The notes under the pieces were generated by a model. That model was not told the origin of the DNA, ran no database searches, and was given only the letters and a program-made list of their open reading frames with translations. From Oribacterium parvum (GTDB lineage Bacteria > Bacillota > Clostridia > Lachnospirales > Lachnospiraceae): 13,554 bases of DNA. Made by a program: the position numbers and the translations under genes. The stretch covers positions 1-13,554 of the forward strand of contig CALIEL010000315.1 of assembly GCA_938022235.1 (NCBI GenBank), read 5' to 3'. Shown here in pieces: positions 7,787 to 13,311 of the stretch. Each line of letters starts with the position of its first letter. Within the stretch, counting starts at the first letter, position 1.

Positions 7787-8704
7787 ATGATGAATGTAGA
7801 GAAATTTCAAGGAATTTTACCGGCCTTTTATGCCTGCTATGAGGATAATGGAGAGGTGTCTGTAGAAAGAACCAAGGCCTTAGTTCGTTATTTTATTGAA
7901 GCCGGTGTGCAGGGCTTATATGTCAACGGCTCTTCCGGAGAGTGTATTTACCTTTCCGTAGAGGATAGAAAGAGCATTTTGGAAGCGGTAATGGCGGAAG
8001 CCAAGGGTAAGCTTCGTATTATTGCCCATGTGGCTTGCAACAACACCAAGGATTCTGTGGAACTGGCGAAGCATGCAGAAAGCTTAGGGGTAGATGCCAT
8101 TGCGGCAATTCCTCCCATTTACTTTCGTCTGCCAAGCTACAGCATTGCTGAGTACTGGAATACCATCAGTGCAGCAGCACCTAATACTGACTTCATCATT
8201 TACAATATTCCCCAGCTTGCAGGAGTAAGTCTTACCAAGGATTTATTCATGGAAATGAAGAAGAATCCCAGAGTCATCGGAGTAAAGAACTCCTCCATGC
8301 CTGTTCAGGATATTCAGAATTACAAGGCCTGGGGCGGAGAGGACTTCGTGGTTTTCAACGGCCCGGATGAGCAGTTTATCGGGGGAAGAAGCATGGGAGC
8401 CTGCGGCGGAATCGGCGGAACCTATGGGGCTATGCCGGAGCTTTTCTTAAAGATGAATGCTCTTTTCAAGGAAAACCGTATGGAAGAAGCAAGAAAGATT
8501 CAGTTTGCGGTAAATGAAATCATTACCCTGCTTTGCAGCGGTCACGGCAATATGTATGCCATGATTAAGGAAGTGCTGAAGCTTCGCAAGGGTTTGAATG
8601 TGGGTTCTGTAAGAAGTCCGTTAAGTCCCTTAACAGAGGCGGATTTGGAGATTGCAAAGAAGACCGCCAAGGTCATCGATGAGACAGTAGCGCGCTTCGT
8701 ATAA
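7787..8704 (+). CDS. nanA: N-acetylneuraminate lyase, DapA/NanA family
   Basis: This is a class I aldolase of the DHDPS/NAL family, expected to split N-acetylneuraminate into ManNAc and pyruvate. The 305-aa TIM barrel carries the Schiff-base lysine in GVKNSS (Lys167), the catalytic tyrosine in IIYNIPQLAG (Tyr139) and the pyruvate-binding GSSGE (residues 48-52). YNIP followed by L-x-G and the NGPDEQF segment resemble sialate lyases more than dihydrodipicolinate synthases. The sequence is divergent from E. coli NanA (GSSGE for GSTGE, GVKNSS for GVKQTS). A position between a sialic-acid-type importer and an amino-sugar kinase, with nanE upstream, supports the lyase role. The start at 7787 has AAAGGAG five bases upstream; the adjacent ATG at 7790 is equally possible. 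The family is secure, the substrate probable. Confidence 0.87.
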   Translation: MMNVEKFQGILPAFYACYEDNGEVSVERTKALVRYFIEAGVQGLYVNGSSGECIYLSVEDRKSILEAVMAEAKGKLRIIAHVACNNTKDSVELAKHAESLGVDAIAAIPPIYFRLPSYSIAEYWNTISAAAPNTDFIIYNIPQLAGVSLTKDLFMEMKKNPRVIGVKNSSMPVQDIQNYKAWGGEDFVVFNGPDEQFIGGRSMGACGGIGGTYGAMPELFLKMNALFKENRMEEARKIQFAVNEIITLLCSGHGNMYAMIKEVLKLRKGLNVGSVRSPLSPLTEADLEIAKKTAKVIDETVARFV

Positions 8705-8711
8705 AAGATTT

Positions 8712-8752
8712 GCCTGCTTTGTAGGGTTTCCTGGAAACTTTACAGAGCAGGC
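8712..8752 (+). other. Long hairpin after the lyase gene
   Basis: GCCTGCTTTGTA (8712-8723) and TACAGAGCAGGC (8741-8752) form 12 pairs including one G-U, and the loop contains a further GTTTC/GAAAC stem. TTAAAAGTGCTTTT follows, which is a poor T-tract, so full termination is doubtful. It begins seven bases after the lyase stop and could act as a partial terminator or mRNA processing/stability element within the operon. Confidence 0.55.
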
Positions 8753-8767
8753 TTAAAAGTGCTTTTA

Positions 8768-8780
8768 GGGGACATTCCCC
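8768..8780 (+). other. Small GGGG/CCCC hairpin
   Basis: GGGG (8768-8771) and CCCC (8777-8780) flank ACATT. It is a short GC-clamped stem in the leader of the SGNH gene, 54 bases before the ATG. It may combine with the larger hairpin upstream; the role is unknown. Confidence 0.3.
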
Positions 8781-8834
8781 CCGGGAGCAGCTATAGATAA
8801 ACAGCATGAAAGGAAAGCAATTAAAGGAGGAAAT

Positions 8835-9500
8835 ATGGCTGGGGCAAAGACCATTGTATGTTTTGGAGATTCCAATACCCACGGTTACAATAACAAAAAC
8901 GGAAAGCGTTTTAGCGAGCATGTGCGTTGGCCCATGGTTTTACAGGATTTATTAGGAGAGGAGTATCTGGTACGGGAGGAAGGCTTATCCGGTCGTACCA
9001 CGGTCTTTGAGGATCCCTTGTACGAAGGACTTTCCGGCGTGAGCATGATTCGTCCCATCCTTCTTACCCATGAGCCGGTTTCTCTTTTGATCATTATGCT
9101 GGGAACTAATGATGTGAAGGAGCGCTTTTCCGCCACTGCGGAAAATATCTCCAGAGGCCTGGAGCGTTTAATCCGAAAGGCCCAATCTGTTCAGGAAGCC
9201 TTTACGGAAGAAAAGCCGAAAATTCTGATTATCGCGCCGTACCCTATTGACCCGGAATATAAGGATACCATCGTAGGGAATGAAATGGGAAAGGACTGCT
9301 GTGAAAAGTCCAAGGCCATTATTCCCTTATATGAGGCGGTGGCAAAGCGTACCGGCTGTGCCTTTCTTTCGGCGCAGGATATTGCCGGAGTGGAAAACTA
9401 TCCCTACGACTATATGCATTTGAGTCCCGATGCCCACAAGGCTTTGGCGGAGCATCTGGCCAAGTGGATTCCCGATTATTTTTCAGAAGAAGGAAAGTAG
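8835..9500 (+). CDS. SGNH/GDSL hydrolase, putative cytoplasmic sialate O-acetylesterase
   Basis: This is a serine esterase of the SGNH fold, close in pattern to the arylesterase-like subgroup. The blocks are complete: GDSNTHGY (nucleophile Ser13), GLSGRTT (Gly53), LGTNDVK (Asn92) and DYMHLS (Asp192, His195). There is no signal peptide or membrane segment, so it acts in the cytoplasm. At 221 aa it has the usual size. An AAAGGAGG ribosome site stands five bases before the ATG. It sits between the lyase and the sugar kinase, with only eight bases to the latter, so it is co-transcribed with them. The natural guess is removal of O-acetyl groups from imported sialic acid or ManNAc, because acetylated sialates are common on mucins and block the lyase. 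The fold and catalytic residues are seen; the substrate is inferred, and a general arylesterase or deacylase role is possible. Confidence 0.85.
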   Translation: MAGAKTIVCFGDSNTHGYNNKNGKRFSEHVRWPMVLQDLLGEEYLVREEGLSGRTTVFEDPLYEGLSGVSMIRPILLTHEPVSLLIIMLGTNDVKERFSATAENISRGLERLIRKAQSVQEAFTEEKPKILIIAPYPIDPEYKDTIVGNEMGKDCCEKSKAIIPLYEAVAKRTGCAFLSAQDIAGVENYPYDYMHLSPDAHKALAEHLAKWIPDYFSEEGK

Positions 9501-9508
9501 GTAGCGGT

Positions 9509-10489
9509 ATGGAAAAGCGATATTTTGCCCTGGACATCGGAGGCACCAAAACAAAGTATGCCCTTTTGGGAGAAAAGGGAGAAATCCTTTCTACTTATGA
9601 AAAGGACACCGAGGCCCAAAGAGGCGGTTCCTTTATTCTGGAAAATGTTAAGGGAGAAATCCGTAGAGTATTAGCGGAATTAAAGGGAAATCCGCCGGAG
9701 GGGGCACAAGCAGATACAAAGGTAGATGCAAAAGCTGAGCGAACAACAGAAGCCAAAACAGAGCCACTTCTATTCGGTATCTGTATCTCCACCGCAGGAA
9801 TGGTGGATGAGATAAAGGGAGAGATTATTCATGCAGGACCCCAGATTCCGGAGTACAAGGGATGCAAGTGGAAGGAAGAGATAGAACGTACATTTTCCAT
9901 TCCCTGCGAGGTGGAAAATGATGTAAAGTGCGCAGGACTTGGAGAATATTCCTTTGGTAGCGGAAAAGGGACAAGTTCTATGCTTTGTCTTACCATAGGC
10001 ACCGGTATCGGCGGTAGCTTTATCTTAAATGGAGAGGTCTACCATGGCACTTCCCATTCCGCTATGGAAATCGGCTATATGCAGATTCCCGGTGGAATGT
10101 TCCAGCGTATGGCCTCCACCTCTGCTTTGGTGAAGAGAGTAGCCAGCAGAAAGGGAGAGCCGGAAGAGCTTTGGAACGGAAAGCGGATATTTGAGGAAGT
10201 GGCAAAGGAAGATAAAATCTGTCTGGAAGAGTTGGATAGGCTTTGTGATGCTCTGTCCATTGGACTAAGTAATCTGTGTTATGCTTTTAACCCGGAATGT
10301 ATTGTGCTAGGGGGAGGCATTATGGAGCAGAAGGATATCCTGCTTCCTAAGATTTGGGGACACTTACAGGAGCATTTGGTGCCTATTGTGGCGGAGAACA
10401 CCCGCTTGCTGGCGGCCAGCCTTGGAAATCGGGCAGGACTGTTGGGGGCTTATGTGCATTTTCAAAATAGGCAGAAGAGTAAGGCCTAA
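9509..10489 (+). CDS. ROK family sugar kinase, putative N-acetylmannosamine kinase
   Basis: It is predicted to phosphorylate ManNAc to ManNAc-6-P with ATP. The phosphate-binding motif DIGGTKTKYAL is at the N-terminus. ENDVKCAGLGE carries the catalytic-type Asp, TIGTGIGGSF is the second glycine-rich motif, and NPECIVLGGGI lies near the end. Two usual ROK features are absent. The CxCGxxGCxE zinc site is replaced by a GGMFQRMAST-like stretch, and the zinc-binding His of the EIGH motif is Tyr (MEIGYMQIPG). An Ala/Lys/Glu/Thr-rich insert occupies about residues 61-87. The start at 9509 was chosen because it begins just after the esterase stop and directly precedes the P-loop; its ribosome site (TAGG) is weak, suggesting translational coupling. 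The product is 326 aa. The kinase identity rests on family plus operon position; glucokinase-like activity or another amino-sugar substrate is possible. Confidence 0.85.
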   Translation: MEKRYFALDIGGTKTKYALLGEKGEILSTYEKDTEAQRGGSFILENVKGEIRRVLAELKGNPPEGAQADTKVDAKAERTTEAKTEPLLFGICISTAGMVDEIKGEIIHAGPQIPEYKGCKWKEEIERTFSIPCEVENDVKCAGLGEYSFGSGKGTSSMLCLTIGTGIGGSFILNGEVYHGTSHSAMEIGYMQIPGGMFQRMASTSALVKRVASRKGEPEELWNGKRIFEEVAKEDKICLEELDRLCDALSIGLSNLCYAFNPECIVLGGGIMEQKDILLPKIWGHLQEHLVPIVAENTRLLAASLGNRAGLLGAYVHFQNRQKSKA

Positions 10490-10606
10490 AAGCCCCAAAG
10501 CCTAAAAAGCCCAAAGCCTAAAAACCCTAAAGTCTAAAAAACCAAAGCCTAAAAAACCAAAGCCTAAAAACCCCAAAGCCTAAAAACCCTAAAGTCTAAA
10601 AATCAT
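10481..10606 (+). repeat. Tandem array of eight 15-16 bp AT-rich repeats
   Basis: Eight head-to-tail units with the consensus AAAGCCTAAAAACCCC start at 10481, 10497, 10513, 10529, 10544, 10559, 10575 and 10591. Variants are GTC for GCC in units 4 and 8, and CCCT for CCCC in units 3 and 7. The order of variants gives a second, longer period of 62 bases (units 3-4 recur as 7-8). The first unit lies inside the kinase gene and supplies its last codons and stop (AAG GCC TAA). Units carry TAA in rotating frames, so no protein can be read through. There are no spacers, so it is not a CRISPR array. Function unknown. Confidence 0.9.
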
Positions 10607-10628
10607 AAGTTTAATCATTAAAAGCTTA
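10606..10628. repeat. Palindrome between repeat array and nagA
   Basis: TTTAAT (10610-10615) and ATTAAA (10617-10622) are perfect inverted repeats around a single C. Outer TAAG (10606-10609) and CTTA (10625-10628) extend the symmetry. It lies about 100 bases before nagA and could be a repressor site; no matching copy was seen at the nanE promoter. Confidence 0.35.
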
Positions 10629-10674
10629 AAAGAGTTAAAGTTTATTCCCATAGGAAAGCTATCAAACTCTTACA

Positions 10675-10716
10675 AAACAGTGCATGCTTTAGAAAAAACA
10701 GTGCTTGTTTGAGAAG
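10675..10716 (+). repeat. Two direct 21-bp repeats just before nagA
   Basis: Two adjacent copies begin AAACAGTGC at 10675 and 10696 and agree at 17 of 21 positions. A spacing of 21 bases is two helical turns, as for a direct-repeat operator. The second copy ends at the nagA ribosome site. No convincing -35/-10 pair was found nearby, so the role is uncertain. Confidence 0.5.
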
Positions 10717-10724
10717 GATTTACG

Positions 10725-11867
10725 ATGGAAAAATATTGTATCTTTACAGAAGAAAAAAAGTTTACTTTAGCCTCCGTGGAAGTGAAGGACGGGCACTTTT
10801 CTGCGATTCATAAAGAGAGGGAGCTTTCCGAAGAGGAAGCATTTTCCTGTCCGGAGGACTTTCTCCTGCCGGGACTGATTGACATTCATTTTCATGGCTG
10901 TTTGGGAGAGGATTTTTGTGACGGCACCAGGGAAGCCATCCAAACTTTGGCGAAGTATGAGGCAGAACACGGCATTACCGTCATTTGTCCGGCAACCCTG
11001 ACCTTGGCTGTGGAAGATTTGGAAAAGGTCCTTTCCTTAGCGAAGGAATACCATGAGGAAGGCTTAAAAATCGGAGAGGCCAGGCTCCTGGGCATCAATA
11101 TGGAAGGCCCCTTTATCAGCCCGGTGAAGAAGGGGGCGCAGAATCCCAATTACATTTTAAAGTGGGATGAAAAGCTTGCGGAGCGCTTCTTACATTGCTC
11201 CGGCGGACTGGTAAAGTATATGGGCTTGGCGCCGGAGGAGAATCCTGATTTCCAGCGTTTTATTCCGAAAATGAGGGGGAAGGTGAAGATTTCCCTTGCC
11301 CATACCAATGCGGATTTCCCCACGGCCTTGAAGGCCTACCAGGCAGGAGCCAGTCATGCGGTACACCTTTTCAATGCCATGACCGGTCTGGATCACAGAA
11401 ATCCGGGAGTTGTGGGAGCTACCATCGAGGAAAAGGAAGTATTTGCCGAGTTGATTACGGACGGCATTCATGTGCATCCTGCCATGGTGCGTTTGGCCTT
11501 CGAGGCTTTGGGGGAGGATAGAGTCATTCTTATCAGTGACAGCCTTCGTTCCACCGGAATGCCGGACGGGCTTTATGACCTTGGGGGGCAGGAAGTGGAG
11601 AAGAAGGGAAAGCACTGTACCCTGACATCCAATGGAGCATTGGCAGGCTCCGTGTCCAATGTTTATGACTGCCTTTGTACTGCGGTAAAGGAAATGAAGA
11701 TTCCTCTTAGAAAGGCTATTACAGCAGTCAGCCTAAACCCTGCCCGATCCTTGGGCATTGAGAAGGACTACGGCAGCATTACGGTAGGAAAGCAGGCGGA
11801 TTATCTGATTGTGGATAAGGACTTAAAACAGAAGGCCGTTTATCAGGCCGGCGAAAAGATTATTTAG
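10725..11867 (+). CDS. nagA: N-acetylglucosamine-6-phosphate deacetylase
   Basis: NagA removes acetate from GlcNAc-6-P, giving GlcN-6-P, in the cytoplasm. This is the step after NanE in sialic-acid use and is shared with GlcNAc use. The 380-aa amidohydrolase has PGLIDIHFHG (His55, His57), the metal-binding Glu127 in NMEGPF, His193 in LAHTNAD, His214 in HLFNAMTG, GIHVHP (His249, His251) and the catalytic aspartate in ISDSLRSTG (Asp272). NPARSLG and the C-terminal GKQADYLIVD are typical. The start at 10725 has AAGGA six bases upstream. It is separated from the kinase by 235 bases of repeats, so it may have its own control or depend on read-through. No nagB lies beside it. The identity is secure. 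Confidence 0.96.
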   Translation: MEKYCIFTEEKKFTLASVEVKDGHFSAIHKERELSEEEAFSCPEDFLLPGLIDIHFHGCLGEDFCDGTREAIQTLAKYEAEHGITVICPATLTLAVEDLEKVLSLAKEYHEEGLKIGEARLLGINMEGPFISPVKKGAQNPNYILKWDEKLAERFLHCSGGLVKYMGLAPEENPDFQRFIPKMRGKVKISLAHTNADFPTALKAYQAGASHAVHLFNAMTGLDHRNPGVVGATIEEKEVFAELITDGIHVHPAMVRLAFEALGEDRVILISDSLRSTGMPDGLYDLGGQEVEKKGKHCTLTSNGALAGSVSNVYDCLCTAVKEMKIPLRKAITAVSLNPARSLGIEKDYGSITVGKQADYLIVDKDLKQKAVYQAGEKII

Positions 11868-11941
11868 ATCCTATACAACAGCAAGATTGGGAATGAATAA
11901 AATTACTAAAAATGCAAAGAAAAATGTAAGAGGAATAGCAT

Positions 11942-11970
11942 TTGACGAAATCTCCTTCCAATTCTATAGT
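11942..11970 (+). promoter_or_regulatory. SigA-type promoter before the small membrane protein
   Basis: TTGACG (11942-11947) and TATAGT (11965-11970) are separated by exactly 17 bases, the best consensus match in the window. Transcription would begin near 11977, about 78 bases before the small gene at 12055. Confidence 0.7.
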
Positions 11971-11994
11971 TAAAATAGCTTATTTATAATTCAT

Positions 11995-12030
11995 AACGAG
12001 TATCCCTTGCAAAGCGTGGTATATCTCGTT
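11995..12030 (+). other. Leader stem-loop upstream of the small membrane protein
   Basis: AACGAG (11995-12000) pairs with CTCGTT (12025-12030), and TAT/ATA can extend it across a bulge. It lies in the predicted 5' leader, ahead of the GGGAGG ribosome site near 12041. Only TTTT follows, so it is a weak terminator at most. It could be a small leader regulator. Confidence 0.4.
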
Positions 12031-12054
12031 TTAGAGGATTGGGAGGGGGAAAAT

Positions 12055-12360
12055 ATGAATACAGAAAATCAAAAGCCATGGCTGTACAGAAGTGTTAAGA
12101 GCACTTTGAGTCTGGCTTTTTTCTTGGAAATGTTACTCTCTTATTTTATGCCTTTTTCTGATAAGGGAAATCAAATAGGGATTGGTTTTCCCTATACCTA
12201 TCTTTATATACAAAAGCAGGGAAGCTTGGATTTTTCTCCTTTTTTCTCTACTGGTTTAAATCCGTTGAGACTGATTTTGAATCTTTTCTTTTTGTATCTT
12301 TTATTAAAGTTCCTCTCCTGGTCCTGGTGTTTTTTGGAACTAAATAAGAAACAGAACTAG
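12055..12360 (+). CDS. Hypothetical small membrane protein, two predicted helices
   Basis: I do not recognise a family. The start at 12055 is supported by GGGAGGGGG just upstream and by the promoter at 11942; in-frame TTG/GTG codons further up have no ribosome site. The product is 101 aa. It has a short polar N-terminus (MNTENQKPWLYRSVKS), a first hydrophobic segment at about residues 18-33 and a loop rich in aromatic, Gly and Ser residues. A second strong segment (LRLILNLFFLYLLLKFLSW) precedes a short charged tail. By its length and helices it should be an inner-membrane protein. It stands alone between nagA and mscL. Base use is more AT-rich than its neighbours, with many TTT and TTA codons, partly a result of the hydrophobic content. 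It is likely real, given the promoter and ribosome site, but the function is unknown. Confidence 0.65.
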   Translation: MNTENQKPWLYRSVKSTLSLAFFLEMLLSYFMPFSDKGNQIGIGFPYTYLYIQKQGSLDFSPFFSTGLNPLRLILNLFFLYLLLKFLSWSWCFLELNKKQN

Positions 12361-12367
12361 GAGTTCA

Positions 12368-12440
12368 GGCGATAGTTCTTCTCTAAAAGAGGAAACAAAG
12401 CTAGGAGCTATCGGCGGTGGTTCTTCTCAAAAAGAAGAAA
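12368..12440 (+). repeat. Pair of 28-bp direct repeats with hairpin potential
   Basis: Copies at 12368-12395 and 12413-12440 agree at 24 of 28 bases, with a 45-base period. Each contains TTCTTCTC followed by a purine-rich complement. In the second, TTCTTCT (12421-12427) pairs with AGAAGAA (12433-12439). A separate CGATAG (12370-12375) can pair with CTATCG (12407-12412), making alternative folds possible. They lie in the 265-base gap between the small membrane gene and mscL, just after the former's stop. Neither hairpin has a clear T-tract. Confidence 0.6.
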
Positions 12441-12546
12441 AATGAGGATCAAATCGGCAAAAGCAATGACTTAATAAGTGAATAAAAATAAAAAAACAAT
12501 AAACATTGTCACTTTCAGAAAATAGAACTTGCCAAAAACTCTCTTC

Positions 12547-12552
12547 TATAAT
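12547..12552 (+). promoter_or_regulatory. Possible -10 element for mscL
   Basis: TATAAT at 12547-12552 is a perfect -10 sequence 73 bases before the mscL start. No good -35 lies 16-18 bases upstream (TTGCCA at 12529 is only 12 bases away). It may be weak, activated or read by another sigma factor. Confidence 0.35.
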
Positions 12553-12625
12553 AGAGTAGCTGAGGATTTTAGGACGGATAGAGTAAAGTTCTAAAAGGGA
12601 GATTCTATATTTTAAGGAGAGACAA

Positions 12626-13081
12626 ATGAAGGGTTTTTTGAAAGAGTTTAAAGAGTTTGCTTTAAAGGGAAACATGATTGATTTGGCAGTCGGCATGATT
12701 ATCGGTGCTGCTTTTACCGCATTGGTGAATAAGCTGGTATCTGACCTGATTATGCCATTGATTTCCTTGATTACAGGAAAGATTGACTTTGAAAACATGT
12801 TCATTCCTTTAGCAGGACAGACCACCAAGGTTTACTCTGAGGCCGTTGAGCAGGGTGCGGTATTGGCATACGGTTCCTTCATCACTGCGGTAATCAATTT
12901 CCTGATTATGGCTTTTGTGGTATTTGTCTTCGTTAAGCAGATGAACAAGTTAAAGAAGGCTGAGCCGGAAGCAGCACCTACAGAGAAAGAGTGTGAGTAC
13001 TGCAAGACTATGATTCCTATTGCGGCAACTCGTTGTCCTCATTGCACATCCAAGTTGGCAGGATACGCAGAGTCCGTTTAA
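12626..13081 (+). CDS. mscL: Large-conductance mechanosensitive channel with C-terminal CxxC pair
   Basis: MscL forms a homopentameric membrane pore that opens on membrane tension and releases solutes during hypo-osmotic shock. The 151-aa protein begins MKGFLKEFKEFALKGNMIDL, the family's N-terminal helix and start of TM1. TM1 spans about residues 15-45, and TM2 about 78-105 (ITAVINFLIMAFVVFVFVK). The loop between (about 50-75) is of normal size. After TM2 the C-terminal tail carries CEYC and CPHC (Cys123, 126, 137, 140), a zinc-ribbon-like pair also seen in other Firmicute MscL proteins as I recall. AAGGAG lies before the ATG. A strong terminator follows, so the gene is probably transcribed alone. 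The identity is secure; metal binding of the tail is inferred. Confidence 0.96.
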   Translation: MKGFLKEFKEFALKGNMIDLAVGMIIGAAFTALVNKLVSDLIMPLISLITGKIDFENMFIPLAGQTTKVYSEAVEQGAVLAYGSFITAVINFLIMAFVVFVFVKQMNKLKKAEPEAAPTEKECEYCKTMIPIAATRCPHCTSKLAGYAESV

Positions 13082-13090
13082 GAATACTGA

Positions 13091-13117
13091 AAGAAGAGGG
13101 GAACCTCTTCTTTTTTT
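13091..13117 (+). terminator. Intrinsic terminator after mscL
   Basis: AAGAAGAGG (13091-13099) and CCTCTTCTT (13104-13112) form a 9-pair perfect stem with loop GGAA, followed by a T run to 13117. It begins nine bases after the mscL stop. The A run on the left arm could make it bidirectional. Confidence 0.9.
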
Positions 13118-13311
13118 GTAGGAAAGATAGAAACTGTATGCAGAATAAAAAAAATAGAGTAGAATAGGGCAGAAAGAATTCCGGAGGGGAGCTATAAAAC
13201 AGAAGGAAAAGGTATTTTCGGAGCTGTGTAATAAAATAGTGAGGAACGGGATTCCGGATTCAATGAGATAGAGTAGCTTTTAAGGGGAAAATCAAGAAAG
13301 GGTGGCAAAGG

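Noticed and set aside
7787..8704. Dihydrodipicolinate synthase (lysine pathway)
   Set aside because: YNIPQLAG and the nan operon context fit sialate lyase better, although the fold is shared and this is not absolute.
10481..10606. CRISPR array
   Set aside because: The 15-16 bp units are directly adjacent with no unique spacers, the unit is too short, and there are no cas genes.
11190..11615. 141-codon open frame on the minus strand
   Set aside because: It is antisense to nagA, whose metal-ligand motifs cover the same bases. It is a shadow of codon bias.
12529..12552. TTGCCA and TATAAT as a full promoter for mscL
   Set aside because: The spacing is only 12 bases, too short for SigA; only the -10 was kept, at low confidence.
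12427..12828. 133-codon open frame on the minus strand reaching over mscL
   Set aside because: Half is antisense to mscL and half lies in the AT-rich gap; the composition is random-like with no domain and no promoter seen on that strand.
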